A stretch of DNA of 64,000 nucleotides from NCBI RefSeq assembly GCF_001315105.1, contig NZ_BAZR01000007.1, positions 124,001 to 188,000 of the forward strand, written 5' to 3'. The notes beneath the pieces are model-generated. The model was not told the origin of the DNA and ran no database searches. It was given only the letters and a program-made list of their open reading frames with translations. Positions 38,299 through 46,757 of the stretch are shown one piece after another; position 1 is the stretch's first letter, and each line of letters opens with the position of its first letter. The DNA comes from Paenibacillus sp. JCM 10914. GTDB taxonomy: Bacteria; Bacillota; Bacilli; Paenibacillales; Paenibacillaceae. The position numbers were made by a program, and so were the translations under genes.

Positions 38299-38304
38299 TC
38301 TTAA

Positions 38305-38319
38305 TCGTAATGATTACTA
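38305..38319. promoter_or_regulatory. Zur box 2
   Basis: TCGTAATGATTACTA, two mismatches to a perfect 7-1-7 palindrome, at the expected transcription start. Confidence 0.75.
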
Positions 38320-38339
38320 TTAAACGGAGGCGTCGCGTA

Positions 38340-39074
38340 ATGAAACGTAATGTAGGGATGGGAGTCATTGTAGTAGCACTGGGGTTCGTGCTTGCCGGGT
38401 GTCAAAGCGCCGAGTCTAACCAGAATCGGCCGATCAGTCAGACTGAGGCAGACACCAATATTCATGAAGACGGAGAGAACCACGAACATGATCATGAGCA
38501 CAGTCACGAGCATCATCATGATCATGGCGAGGAAGAAGAGGCAATTTACAAGGGACTCTTTGAGGACAGCCAAGTCCATGATCGCACATTATCAGATTGG
38601 GAAGGTGATTGGCAATCCGTTTATCCATACTTGCTGGATGGAACACTGGATGAGGTGTTTGCACACAAAGCGGAGAATGCTGGTAAAATGACGAAGGCTG
38701 CGTACAAAGAATATTATGATGCCGGGTACAAGACCGATACGGAACGTATTGTAATTGATGGCAACACAGTGACGTTTTTCGCGAACGCCCAGGAAAAGTC
38801 GGGCAATTATCAAGCCGATGGATACGAAATACTGACGTATGAAGCAGGTAACCGCGGGGTCCGATACATATTTAAGTCGGTTGAAGATGTCGAGGGTATG
38901 CCTCGCTACATTCAATTCAGCGATCATAGGATCGCACCAAGCAAGTCTGATCATTATCATTTATATTGGGGAGATGATCGCGAAGCTTTGCTACAAGAGG
39001 TTACGAACTGGCCAACCTATTACCCTTCCGCCATGGATGGGCATAGCATAGTGCATGAAATGATCGCACACTAA
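38340..39074 (+). CDS. ZinT-family zinc-binding lipoprotein
   Basis: 244 residues: signal peptide with lipobox (VLAGC), a His/Glu/Asp-rich linker with about twelve His between residues 42 and 65, then the ZinT/YodA domain (LSDWEGDWQSVYPYLLDG, YRF-like RYIFKSVEDVEGMPRYIQF, DHYHLYWGDD with ligand His residues). This resembles the C-terminal half of AdcA and acts as an extracellular zinc scavenger that hands zinc to a ZnuABC-type importer, which is not encoded here. GGAGG precedes the ATG at 38340. The double Zur box and perfect promoter predict strong induction under zinc shortage. Confidence 0.9.
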   Translation: MKRNVGMGVIVVALGFVLAGCQSAESNQNRPISQTEADTNIHEDGENHEHDHEHSHEHHHDHGEEEEAIYKGLFEDSQVHDRTLSDWEGDWQSVYPYLLDGTLDEVFAHKAENAGKMTKAAYKEYYDAGYKTDTERIVIDGNTVTFFANAQEKSGNYQADGYEILTYEAGNRGVRYIFKSVEDVEGMPRYIQFSDHRIAPSKSDHYHLYWGDDREALLQEVTNWPTYYPSAMDGHSIVHEMIAH

Positions 39075-39135
39075 AAGATAGGCTGCTTGGTTTCGTCATT
39101 CTTGGAATACAGCAGTTTTTTGCCTGTGAACAATG

Positions 39136-39163
39136 AACAGACCGCCGAAAGGGCGGTCTGTTT
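39136..39163 (+). terminator. Terminator after the ZinT-like gene
   Basis: Perfect 11-bp stem AACAGACCGCC / GGCGGTCTGTT with loop GAAAG. Confidence 0.8.
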
Positions 39164-39216
39164 CATTGCGCCAGACATTGGCGGAGCGGGAATCACTCTG
39201 GATGGCGCGGATGATT

Positions 39217-40236
39217 TTATTCCCTTGCACGAAGTGCCAACAAGCACTTTAAGTTATCATCAATAAATTCATTATCGGAACGGTTGATTCCGCGACCGGC
39301 AAAATGGCCCCAGATCGACTCGATGGGCTTAAAAATGGCATTAGGCATACGTTGTGCCTCATATTCGTTATCGTCCGCCGTACAGAAGAGATCCGTGCTT
39401 CCTGGCATGACGCAGGCAAACGCTTTTATGCTTCCCAGCGCCTCATCGAAATCTCCGTTATAGGCGGGGTTTGCACTAATATCCGCATGTTGGCCCGTCC
39501 ATAGCATAGCTAGGACATTGTGGGGATCCATCTTCATAAAGCTATCTTCCCAGACACCAGCCACAAAATCTGCCAATGCGTCATATCCCAGCTCCCGATA
39601 AATTTGCTCTCTGTAAAACGCCTGCGATAAGCCCCATCCCGCATAGACACGGCCAACGGCGCGCATGTCGGCAGAAGTTAACTGGCTTAGTTTGTTGGCA
39701 TCGAAGTGGGTTGCCGCCATGAGCGAAGCTTTCATCCCATCCAGGACCACATACGTATGAGGCCAAGTCTTGGCAACACCGGCGAAAGGTGCAATTCGTT
39801 CCACCATGTCAGGGTAACTTGCCCCCCATTGAAATGCTTGAATGCCTCCCATGGACCATCCAACGACGAGGGCGATCTTTTGAATGCCGAATTTTTCGGT
39901 CACCAGCCGATGCTGAAATTTAACATTGTCATAGATGGTTACCTGCGGAAAATTTGTCCGATCGAACGGGGGAGGTGTATTGCTGGGTGACGAAGATAAT
40001 CCGTTGCCTAGCAGATTGGGAACGATAATGAAATATTCTCTCGGATCTAGTGCCATGCCGTTTCCAATCAACCATTCATTCTGAACATGCTGGTCGCCAA
40101 ATGCAGTTGGATAAACGATGACATTATCTTTCTGTTCATTCAATCTTCCATAAGTCTTGTAAGCAAGAAAAGCACTCGGTAACGTCACTCCTGATTGCAG
40201 GGTTGCGTCACCCAAATCAAAAATCTCATAATCCAT
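39217..40236 (-). CDS. Alpha/beta hydrolase of the homoserine O-acetyltransferase (MetX-like) family
   Basis: 339 residues. Nucleophile Ser in VVGWSMGGIQAFQWGASYP, Asp in MPGSTDLFCTADDNEYEAQ, His in IESIWGHFAGRG. N-terminal LAYKTYGRLNEQKDNVIVYPTAF is typical of MetX-like hydrolases, but the oxyanion region differs from true MetX, so acyltransfer to homoserine is not assured. The ATG at 40236 is preferred (AAGGGAG 10 bases upstream). Divergent from a LysR regulator, its probable controller. Confidence 0.82.
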   Translation of the reverse strand: MDYEIFDLGDATLQSGVTLPSAFLAYKTYGRLNEQKDNVIVYPTAFGDQHVQNEWLIGNGMALDPREYFIIVPNLLGNGLSSSPSNTPPPFDRTNFPQVTIYDNVKFQHRLVTEKFGIQKIALVVGWSMGGIQAFQWGASYPDMVERIAPFAGVAKTWPHTYVVLDGMKASLMAATHFDANKLSQLTSADMRAVGRVYAGWGLSQAFYREQIYRELGYDALADFVAGVWEDSFMKMDPHNVLAMLWTGQHADISANPAYNGDFDEALGSIKAFACVMPGSTDLFCTADDNEYEAQRMPNAIFKPIESIWGHFAGRGINRSDNEFIDDNLKCLLALRARE

Positions 40237-40372
40237 CGCATGGATGCTCCCTTCATCATCAACCATACATTTAAAATGTATTTGTGGTTAGTATAGAGCT
40301 GTGATACTCTCAATAAAAGTGAATGAATTTCAAAACAGTATTCAATAATATTGAAAGTAGTAGGGGAGTGGT

Positions 40373-41287
40373 ATGATGGAATTGCGTCAACTGAATACGT
40401 TCCGCATGGTTGCATCCACTTTGAATTTCAGTCGAGCCGCAGAAGCGCTGAACTATGTTCCCTCCAACGTCACGATGCAAATCAAAGCATTGGAGGATGA
40501 GCTTGGCGTTCGTCTATTTGACCGCTTGGGCAAGCAACTCGTCCTCACGACAGCGGGGAAACGCTTTTTAACTCATATCCAAGATGTTCTCAACAAATTG
40601 GACGAAGCACGCAGCGTCGTTCATGACAATGAGAATCTAAGCGGCACCCTGACGATAAGTGCCAACGAAGTTCTTTGCGCCTATCGGCTACCCGTTGTCT
40701 TTCGCCTATTTCGTTCGCTCCACCCGGGAGTGCGCCTTATCTTCCGCTCCGTTTCCAATCAGCAACTTAAACCAGCGCTCTTTGAAGGAGCCGCAGATGT
40801 TGTCTTTATGTTGGACGAGCCCATTCGCTCGAGCGGTCTTGCCGTAGAACCGTTGCTGGAAGAAACGTTTCGCCTGTTCGTCGCTCCAGACCATCCGCTC
40901 GCGAAACGAACGGTACTACAGCTGGAGGATTTTCACGGAGAAGTGTTCCTGACGAATGAAAAGGGTTGTCCCTATCGAACCATGTTTGACCGGTCATTTG
41001 AGAAAGAGGGCATTGATAGTATTACGTATCTAGAGTTTCAAAGTGCAGAAGCCATTAAACAATGTGCAATTTCAGGAATTGGCATTGCCTTTCTTCCAGA
41101 AATCGTAGTGGAGGCCGATATTGAACGGGGCGAACTTGTTGCCCTCCCATGGCAAATTGCGGACTTGCACGTGTATACACAGATGTTGTGGCATAAAGAC
41201 AAGTGGCTTTCACCCATCATCAAATCTTTCATAGAAGTAGCAAGCGAGGTTATTTCTGTGGACGAGGAGAGTGAAACCGCTAAATAG
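40373..41287 (+). CDS. LysR-family transcriptional regulator
   Basis: 304 residues: N-terminal HTH (LRQLNTFRMVASTLNFSRAA, NYVPSNVTMQIKALEDELG) and a periplasmic-binding-like effector domain (SGTLTISANEVLCAYRLPVV). GGGGAG precedes the ATG pair. It is divergent from the MetX-like hydrolase with a 136-base shared promoter that contains a TTCAATAATATTGAA palindrome (40341-40355), a plausible LysR site. Confidence 0.9.
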   Translation: MMELRQLNTFRMVASTLNFSRAAEALNYVPSNVTMQIKALEDELGVRLFDRLGKQLVLTTAGKRFLTHIQDVLNKLDEARSVVHDNENLSGTLTISANEVLCAYRLPVVFRLFRSLHPGVRLIFRSVSNQQLKPALFEGAADVVFMLDEPIRSSGLAVEPLLEETFRLFVAPDHPLAKRTVLQLEDFHGEVFLTNEKGCPYRTMFDRSFEKEGIDSITYLEFQSAEAIKQCAISGIGIAFLPEIVVEADIERGELVALPWQIADLHVYTQMLWHKDKWLSPIIKSFIEVASEVISVDEESETAK

Positions 41288-41319
41288 GACAGTGTCGGGG
41301 ACAAAACATATCCCATTTA

Positions 41320-41342
41320 AAGCCACTTTGTCGGTGGTTTTT
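41320..41342 (+). terminator. Weak terminator after the LysR gene
   Basis: Stem AAGCCAC / GTGGTTT (one G-T pair) with 7-base loop and T tail. Confidence 0.5.
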
Positions 41343-41366
41343 CTAAGGAACAAGCTCTTGTCCCAA

Positions 41367-41864
41367 TCACCGGAACTCTATTGCGCTCGACATAATAAGT
41401 TCTATAAATTTTTCAAAGTGCGGGGCTACTTTTTCAACCTCTTCAAATTCAGGTTCACATCCACGTACAATAGCTCCTGTTTCATTAGTTAAATCAATCG
41501 CATAAAAAGAATATCCTCCATCCACTGACATTACGATTGGAAGGTAATGATCCCACCACGCCGTTATTTCTGATTTCCATAGATGATCGTCCATGGCTGC
41601 TTCTAAGCTGAGTATTTCAAATTCATTCCATTGAAACGCATGATCTGCGTTATGATTGTATTCATCTTCACAAAGAAACCAGGTCTTCTCACTAGGGGTA
41701 ATACATTGTTTCACAACACTTAAAAAACCTAAATATTCATTAGGAATTGCTTTGTATCTGGATAACAAACCGCCGTTTAAATTTAAACGGATATCCGGAT
41801 TTTGGGTTACAGCCCAACCGTTTTCTTTGGCCCAAATTATAAATTCATTTATTTTGTTATTCAT
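41367..41864 (-). CDS. SMI1/KNR4 (SUKH) family protein
   Basis: 165 residues with SUKH features: an N-terminal helix, IPNEYLGFLSVV, TWFLCEDEYN, a Trp-rich centre (WKSEITAWWDHYLPIVMSVDGGYSFYAI in parts) and a C-terminal FEKFIELI helix. SUKH proteins are often immunity proteins against nuclease toxins or carry housekeeping roles. No toxin gene is next to it, so it may be an orphan immunity gene. GAGAAGG precedes the ATG. Confidence 0.8.
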   Translation of the reverse strand: MNNKINEFIIWAKENGWAVTQNPDIRLNLNGGLLSRYKAIPNEYLGFLSVVKQCITPSEKTWFLCEDEYNHNADHAFQWNEFEILSLEAAMDDHLWKSEITAWWDHYLPIVMSVDGGYSFYAIDLTNETGAIVRGCEPEFEEVEKVAPHFEKFIELIMSSAIEFR

Positions 41865-42110
41865 AATCTACCTTCTCTCGGATTATTCAACTCCAATTGT
41901 TATGGCTATCATTCTTATTCTAGTCGTACATTTCGATATCCTGTTTGATTAAAGAATCGAAAGTCATACCAGACATGATAATTTGGCGATGAGAAAAACG
42001 TTCTTCAATAGCGGATTTGTAAAAGGGTCCTATAACCGTAGATCCTGGAGACAAAACGGACAGTTATTTGATTCTGTTGGGTATGCCATGATCCGTTGCA
42101 TAATTAAGGG
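41865..42110. other. Intergenic stretch without a visible gene
   Basis: No reading frame with a ribosome binding site and recognisable product, and no clear repeat. It separates the SUKH gene from the riboswitch promoter. Confidence 0.5.
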
Positions 42111-42138
42111 TTGTAAATTTAGCAGAAGTGTGTATAAT
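42111..42138 (+). promoter_or_regulatory. Promoter of the guanidine riboswitch-ykkCD unit
   Basis: TTGTAA, 16-base spacer, TATAAT; the riboswitch begins about 25 bases downstream. Confidence 0.7.
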
Positions 42139-42159
42139 TTGAGAGAATAATTGAATTAA

Positions 42160-42300
42160 CGCAAATGTTATCTAGGGTTCCGCGATACTATGTCGGTCAG
42201 GTCCGAGAGATAACTCACAACTCAAGAGTTGTGCCACGGAGGGATAAAAGCCTGGGAGATAGACTGTCCATGAGACAGTTTGTTTCCCGGGCTTTTTTAT
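42160..42300 (+). ncRNA. Guanidine-I (ykkC) riboswitch with terminator expression platform
   Basis: The conserved ykkC aptamer blocks are present in order: CTAGGGTTCCG (42172-42182), GGTCAGGTCCGAGAGA (42195-42210), a variable hairpin, ACGGAGGGATAAAAG (42236-42250) and CCTGGGAGA. The last block pairs with TCCCGGGCTTTTTT (42284-42297) to form an intrinsic terminator, so ligand binding should prevent termination. Subtype 1 is supported by the downstream SMR transporter genes. Guanidine as ligand is established for this class. Confidence 0.95.
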
Positions 42301-42362
42301 ATTTTTGCTACATTTAATAAATACTACATGTAGCGTAATTCTTTGGAGGAGTGTGAAGAAAA

Positions 42363-42698
42363 ATGAATAAAACGTGGCTATCTGTCATTATTGCCGCAGT
42401 GTTTGAGGTGGGATGGGTCATTGGATTGAAGCATGCCAGTGGATTTCTTGAATGGGGAGCTACACTGATTGCCATTGTTGTAAGTTTTGGACTGATGATT
42501 AGAGCTTCTCGCTTCCTGCCGGTGGGAACCGTATATGCCGTTTTCGTCGGTTTAGGTACTGCCGGTACGGTCTTTGCGGAAATTCTTCTGTTTGGTTATC
42601 CCATTCAGGTGGAGAAGATGGCGCTCATCGTACTGCTGTTAATAGGTGTCGTTGGATTAAAAATGGTAAGCAAAGATAAGAAAAAGGAGGCGGCTTAA
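42363..42698 (+). CDS. ykkC: Guanidinium/SMR-family efflux subunit YkkC
   Basis: 111 residues, four helices. Key Glu in AAVFEVGWVIGLKHA, signature LPVGTVYAVFVGLGTAGTV typical of guanidinium-exporting (Gdx) SMR proteins, and a basic C-terminus. GGAGG precedes the ATG. Preceded by a guanidine riboswitch and followed after 3 bases by the partner subunit; the two should form a heterodimeric exporter as in Bacillus subtilis YkkCD. Confidence 0.93.
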   Translation: MNKTWLSVIIAAVFEVGWVIGLKHASGFLEWGATLIAIVVSFGLMIRASRFLPVGTVYAVFVGLGTAGTVFAEILLFGYPIQVEKMALIVLLLIGVVGLKMVSKDKKKEAA

Positions 42699-42701
42699 CT
42701 C

Positions 42702-43016
42702 ATGGATTGGGTTTTTCTTATATTAGCGGGTCTTTTTGAAATGTTCGGAGTCCTCATGATCAATAAATTGAACAAAGACCGTAATATAGCCTCAGTAGTG
42801 TTATTGATTGCAGGTTTTGGATTAAGCTTTATATTCTTGACTCTGGCAATGGAAACCCTGCCGATGGGAACAGCTTATGCCGTATGGACTGGAATAGGGG
42901 CATCAGGCGGAGCCATTCTCGGTATGATTTTTTACGGAGAACCGAGAAATGCTTCAAGAATACTATTTATCGCTATGGTGCTCGGATCTGCAGTAGGCTT
43001 GAAGCTAGTCAGCTAA
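42702..43016 (+). CDS. ykkD: Guanidinium/SMR-family efflux subunit YkkD
   Basis: 104 residues, four helices, Glu in LAGLFEMFGVLMINKLN and signature MGTAYAVWTGIGASGGAILG. Partner of YkkC; AAGGAGG in the end of ykkC serves as its ribosome binding site. Expression depends on the shared riboswitch. Confidence 0.93.
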   Translation: MDWVFLILAGLFEMFGVLMINKLNKDRNIASVVLLIAGFGLSFIFLTLAMETLPMGTAYAVWTGIGASGGAILGMIFYGEPRNASRILFIAMVLGSAVGLKLVS

Positions 43017-43042
43017 CATCCAAAGATAATAGAGAAGAAGGG

Positions 43043-43073
43043 GCAGTCGGTCAACAATGATCGGCTGCTTGTT
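43043..43073 (+). terminator. Probable terminator after ykkD
   Basis: Stem GCAGTCGGTCA / TGATCGGCTGC (one mismatch/wobble region) with a short TTGTT tail. Confidence 0.55.
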
Positions 43074-43168
43074 ATCTCGTTAAGATACTCATTCATTTGT
43101 CGATCAATTGTGGCCGCTATGAATTTATCTTACCCATCGTAATATCAGTTCCCAATGATTGCAGTTAA

Positions 43169-43184
43169 ATCAAAATAATTTGAT
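43169..43184. promoter_or_regulatory. ArsR-type operator 1
   Basis: ATCAA-N6-TTGAT (ATCAAAATAATTTGAT), eight bases upstream of the -35 of the arsenic operon. Confidence 0.7.
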
Positions 43185-43191
43185 TTAATAC

Positions 43192-43220
43192 TTGAATATG
43201 AAATTGCTTCATGCTATGCT
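43192..43220 (+). promoter_or_regulatory. Promoter of the arsenic operon
   Basis: TTGAAT, 17-base spacer, TATGCT, lying between two ATCAA-N6-TTGAT palindromes. Confidence 0.65.
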
Positions 43221-43226
43221 ACATTC

Positions 43227-43242
43227 ATCAAATTATATTGAT
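43227..43242. promoter_or_regulatory. ArsR-type operator 2
   Basis: ATCAAATTATATTGAT, same ATCAA-N6-TTGAT pattern, just downstream of the -10. Confidence 0.75.
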
Positions 43243-43348
43243 GTATGGTGGGACGTCCCATGATGAATCACTGCATTTGAGTTTCGAAAAAGAAATAACA
43301 GGTACGGCATGCATGGAACAGACAGATGATATATGGGGGGATTCGATT

Positions 43349-43699
43349 ATGATCAAAGAATTGAACGTTACTCAGGCATCCGGTGAGACTGTCGATTTCA
43401 GTTCATACGAAGCTAAATTCAAAGCGTTGGCGGATCAGAGAAGACTGAAAATCATGCATGAACTCAGCCAAAAAGGTAGCGTCTGCGTTTGCGACCTGAT
43501 GGAAATCATGGAAATGCCCCAGTCAAAGCTGTCGTATCACCTCAAAATCCTGCTCGATGCCCAATTGGTAACTCTCGAGACCAAAGGGACTTGGAGCTAT
43601 TACGAATTAAATCATCCTGTAGTCAACCGATTACTTTCGCCTGATTTGTGCTGCATATTCCGTACATTGGACGACAAAACGAGTGAATGCAACTCATAA
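43349..43699 (+). CDS. arsR: ArsR-family arsenical repressor
   Basis: 116 residues, winged helix. The arsenic-sensing motif CVCDL lies in the DNA-contact region (SVCVCDLMEIMEMPQSKLSYHL), and further Cys pairs occur at the C-terminus (PDLCCIF, SECNS). The start at 43349 is chosen for its GGGGG site and because upstream codons resemble no ArsR. Likely binds the three ATCAA-N6-TTGAT sites around the operon and releases with As(III). Confidence 0.9.
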   Translation: MIKELNVTQASGETVDFSSYEAKFKALADQRRLKIMHELSQKGSVCVCDLMEIMEMPQSKLSYHLKILLDAQLVTLETKGTWSYYELNHPVVNRLLSPDLCCIFRTLDDKTSECNS

Positions 43700-43773
43700 A
43701 CCTTTATTAGTTTCATGAGTTAGCGTGATTTTTTGCAAACGGTTGTTCATAGATATATTTTTTTGTTTAATTA

Positions 43774-43789
43774 ATCAAAAAAAATTGAT
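43774..43789. promoter_or_regulatory. ArsR-type operator 3
   Basis: ATCAA-AAAAAA-TTGAT between arsR and the flavoprotein gene, 28 bases before the ATG at 43817. It suggests a second regulated promoter within the operon. Confidence 0.7.
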
Positions 43790-43816
43790 GAATAGTAACT
43801 AAAGGAGGAAGTCTGT

Positions 43817-45223
43817 ATGAAAGATATGGAATCTAAGGTAGCCTCATCTTCTTGTTGTACACCCCAAGTATCGTTAAACACGAAAGAAACAAGGCAGGAG
43901 GAACCAGCACCCGGTAACAAGAACTTGCCGGTAGCGATCATCGGTGCCGGCCCGATTGGTTTGGCGGCAGCAGCACACTTGGCGGAGAGAGGACAGAAGT
44001 TTATCCTTTTTGAAGCTGGATCCAGCGTTGGTCAGAACATCCTGCAATGGGGGCATGTACGTCTTTTCTCACCGTGGCAGTATAACATCGATAAAGCTGC
44101 AGAGCGTCTTTTGCGTAAGCAAGGGTGGCAATCTCCAATATTAACGGAATTACCTTTCGGTCAAGAGATTGTCAATCAATATTTAGAGCCACTGGCTAAT
44201 CTGCCTGAACTTGCACCCCATATCATGTTGAATTCCAGGGTGATTTCCATATCGAAGAAGAACACGGATAAAATGAAATCGGCTAATCGTGCAGTTGAGC
44301 CCTTCGTACTTTATGTTGAAACTAACGACTCCACGAAACGTTTTGAATCCAGAGCCGTAATCGATGCTTCAGGAACCTGGGGACATTCGAATCCTCTGCA
44401 TGCAGACGGGATTTGGACACGTGAAGAGCGTAATTTGAAAGATCACATTTATTATGGGATTCCGGATTTATCAGCCGAGCAAAAGCAGAAATACACAGGG
44501 AAACGTGTTGCAGTTGTAGGAGGCGGACACTCTGCGATCAACACTCTACTGGATCTAGCCAAGCTCAAAGAGACGGATCTCAACACGGAAATTATTTGGA
44601 TGATGAGAAAGAACTCGGTAGAAGAAGCTTATGGTGGGGAAGAGCATGATCAGCTAGAGGCACGAGGTGCACTTGGAAGGCACATTCACCAACTGATAGA
44701 CGCCGGCGAGATTCAAGTGGTTACTCCATTTATGATCGAGAAGGTTTCCAAACACGATGGAAGGATTCACATCAAGGGAACTTCAAATGGTGAGGCCAAG
44801 GAAATACAAGGTATCGATGAAGTGATTGTAAATACAGGCAGTCGACCGGACTTCTCATTCTTGGGCGAGGTGAGACTCAGCATTGATCCTGCTACGGAGA
44901 GTGTTGAAACGCTCGCGCCCCTTATCGATCCCAATGTGCACAGTTGTGGAACCGTAAGACCTCATGGTGAAAAAGAGCTGCGCCATTTAGACAAAAACTT
45001 CTATCTCGTTGGAATGAAGAGTTATGGCCGGGCACCAACATTTCTTATGGCAACAGGCTACGAACAGGTCAGATCCATTGCAGCATACTTGGATGGCGAT
45101 CTGGAAGCTGCGTCGAAGGTTGAATTAGATCTACCAGAGACCGGCGTATGTGGTATTAGCAGTGCACCGAATGCCAACGATTGTTGCATGCCAGTTTCAT
45201 CTGCTAAAACGAGCTGCAGTTAA
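43817..45223 (+). CDS. Arsenic-operon FAD/NAD(P)-dependent oxidoreductase (ArsO-like flavoprotein) with Cys-rich ends
   Basis: 468 residues. Two Rossmann sites: VAIIGAGPIGLAAAAHLAERG (FAD, residues about 38-57) and RVAVVGGGHSAINTLLDL (NAD(P)H, about 234). The intervening LQWGHVRLFSPWQYNID segment is typical of flavin monooxygenase-like ars proteins. Cys clusters stand at both ends: SSSCCTP near residue 13 and a tail with VCGIS, DCCMP and TSCS. Such vicinal thiols could bind As(III) or act in redox transfer; this is inference. GGAGG precedes the ATG. A hairpin separates it from trxB. Confidence 0.82.
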   Translation: MKDMESKVASSSCCTPQVSLNTKETRQEEPAPGNKNLPVAIIGAGPIGLAAAAHLAERGQKFILFEAGSSVGQNILQWGHVRLFSPWQYNIDKAAERLLRKQGWQSPILTELPFGQEIVNQYLEPLANLPELAPHIMLNSRVISISKKNTDKMKSANRAVEPFVLYVETNDSTKRFESRAVIDASGTWGHSNPLHADGIWTREERNLKDHIYYGIPDLSAEQKQKYTGKRVAVVGGGHSAINTLLDLAKLKETDLNTEIIWMMRKNSVEEAYGGEEHDQLEARGALGRHIHQLIDAGEIQVVTPFMIEKVSKHDGRIHIKGTSNGEAKEIQGIDEVIVNTGSRPDFSFLGEVRLSIDPATESVETLAPLIDPNVHSCGTVRPHGEKELRHLDKNFYLVGMKSYGRAPTFLMATGYEQVRSIAAYLDGDLEAASKVELDLPETGVCGISSAPNANDCCMPVSSAKTSCS

Positions 45224-45235
45224 TAATTAGAGAAG

Positions 45236-45262
45236 GGGAGAATCAGAAGACAAGATTCTCCC
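45236..45262 (+). other. Intercistronic stem-loop in the arsenic operon
   Basis: Perfect 9-bp stem GGGAGAATC / GATTCTCCC with a 9-base loop and no T tail, between the flavoprotein gene and trxB. Perhaps an mRNA-stability element. Confidence 0.5.
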
Positions 45263-45291
45263 TACTCAAACGAACGAAGGGGTGAAGAGTC

Positions 45292-46254
45292 ATGTACAAA
45301 TCAATCATTGTAGGAACGGGTCCAGCAGGTTTAACGGCAGCTATTTATTTAGCTAGAGCTAATTTGAATCCGCTTGTTATTGAAGGACCACAACCGGGAG
45401 GCCAATTGACATTAACTACAGAAATTGAGAACTTCCCTGGGTTTATGGATGGGATCATGGGACCCGAGCTTATGGATAATATGAGAAAACAAGCGATTCG
45501 ATTTGGTGCTGAGTTTATGAATGGTTGGGTACATGAAGTGGATTTCTCTTCACGTCCGTTTCGAGTGTCCGTTGAAGGGCTGGGTCAATTACAGGCTGAA
45601 ACGATCATTCTCTCCACGGGTGCATCGGCGAATTTACTTGGCGGTATACCAGGAGAGAAGGAGAACATTGGCCGCGGCGTAAGCACATGCGCGACATGTG
45701 ATGGTTTCTTTTTCCGAAATAAAGAAGTGCTTGTCGTAGGTGGAGGCGATTCTGCCATGGAAGAAGCCAATTTCCTTACGAAGTTCGCCTCCAAGGTAAC
45801 GATTGTTCATCGTCGTGATGAACTGCGTGCTTCGAAGGTTATGCAGGAACGCGCAAGACAAAACCCTAAAGTAAGCTGGGCTCTTAGCAAAGAATCCACT
45901 GAAATTTTAGCCGATGATCGCGCAGTTACCGGTCTACGCGTTAAGAATATACAAACAGGAATTGAAGAAATCATCGAGACTAGTGGGATTTTTATTGCGA
46001 CTGGTCATACGCCCAATACTGCATTTTTGAAAGGACAGATTGATACCGATCCTGCTGGCTATATTCGGGTAAAACCCGGAACAACCGAAACGAATATTCC
46101 TGGCGTATTTGCTTGCGGCGATGTACAAGATCCGAAGTACCGTCAAGCCATTACGGCTGCAGGTACTGGATGTATGGCGGCACTAGATTGTGAGAGATTT
46201 TTAGAAAATGAAGCAGCGCACTTGAAATCAAGCACTCATTCAATTAATATATAA
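45292..46254 (+). CDS. trxB: Thioredoxin reductase (TrxB type)
   Basis: 320 residues: FAD motif GTGPAGLTAAIYLARA, redox-active CATC (Cys133/Cys136) in STCATCDGFFF, NADPH motif VGGGDSAMEEA, and C-terminal GVFACGDVQDPKYRQAITAAG. Standard length. In this operon it can supply reduced thioredoxin to the ArsC arsenate reductase at 48078. It may be an operon-dedicated paralogue; a housekeeping copy would be expected elsewhere. Confidence 0.93.
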   Translation: MYKSIIVGTGPAGLTAAIYLARANLNPLVIEGPQPGGQLTLTTEIENFPGFMDGIMGPELMDNMRKQAIRFGAEFMNGWVHEVDFSSRPFRVSVEGLGQLQAETIILSTGASANLLGGIPGEKENIGRGVSTCATCDGFFFRNKEVLVVGGGDSAMEEANFLTKFASKVTIVHRRDELRASKVMQERARQNPKVSWALSKESTEILADDRAVTGLRVKNIQTGIEEIIETSGIFIATGHTPNTAFLKGQIDTDPAGYIRVKPGTTETNIPGVFACGDVQDPKYRQAITAAGTGCMAALDCERFLENEAAHLKSSTHSINI

Positions 46255-46314
46255 GCATTAAATTATATGGTTATAGATTCTTGGGATTATCTTTCAAGAA
46301 GGGAGCGAATCTTA

Positions 46315-46638
46315 TTGGAGCAGATGAACGAGATTGCTGAAAAACTCAAATTACTTGGAGATAAAACAAGGCTTACCATGTTGACGCTCCTGAAGCAAAG
46401 AGAATGGTGCGTTTGCGAGTTTGTAGATATATTCGACATGTCCCAGCCTGCCATTAGCCAGCACTTAAGGAAACTTAAGTCACAGGGAATTGTAAATGAA
46501 ACCAGGCGAGGCCAATGGGTTTATTATTCGTTAAATGTGGCTGATAAACCATATATAGAAGCAGTGCTGAATGAGATACCAAGTTCCCAGGAAGTACTGT
46601 CATCGATAAATAAGGAAATGAACTGTGCTTGTGATTAA
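46315..46638 (+). CDS. Second ArsR-family repressor
   Basis: 107 residues, winged helix with the metal-site motif CVCEF (REWCVCEFVDIFDMSQ) and a C-terminal NCACD with two further Cys. The frame is open from 46267, but TTG at 46315 with AAGGGAG 8 bases upstream gives a normal ArsR length. Differs from the first ArsR by a CxCEF rather than CxCDL motif, so the two may have different metal affinity. Confidence 0.85.
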   Translation: MEQMNEIAEKLKLLGDKTRLTMLTLLKQREWCVCEFVDIFDMSQPAISQHLRKLKSQGIVNETRRGQWVYYSLNVADKPYIEAVLNEIPSSQEVLSSINKEMNCACD

Positions 46639-46757
46639 CTGAAAATTTAGTATCTGACAGGAGGATGCTAAACATTAATTTCAAATAATATATAAGGATA
46701 TAGTTATATATTAATAAACAGTGGTCTGTAGTCATCGCATAATTGGAGGTTTGAACA

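Noticed and set aside
39217-40236. Calling the MetX-like protein homoserine O-acetyltransferase
   Set aside because: No methionine genes nearby and family contains many simple hydrolases; only the fold is supported.
41656-41952. 98-codon plus-strand frame over the SUKH gene
   Set aside because: Hydrophobic antisense shadow; the SUKH frame has the ribosome binding site and recognisable family.
42160-42300. ykkC subtype 2 (ppGpp or PRPP) riboswitch
   Set aside because: The downstream SMR pair ykkCD is the standard context of subtype 1, guanidine.
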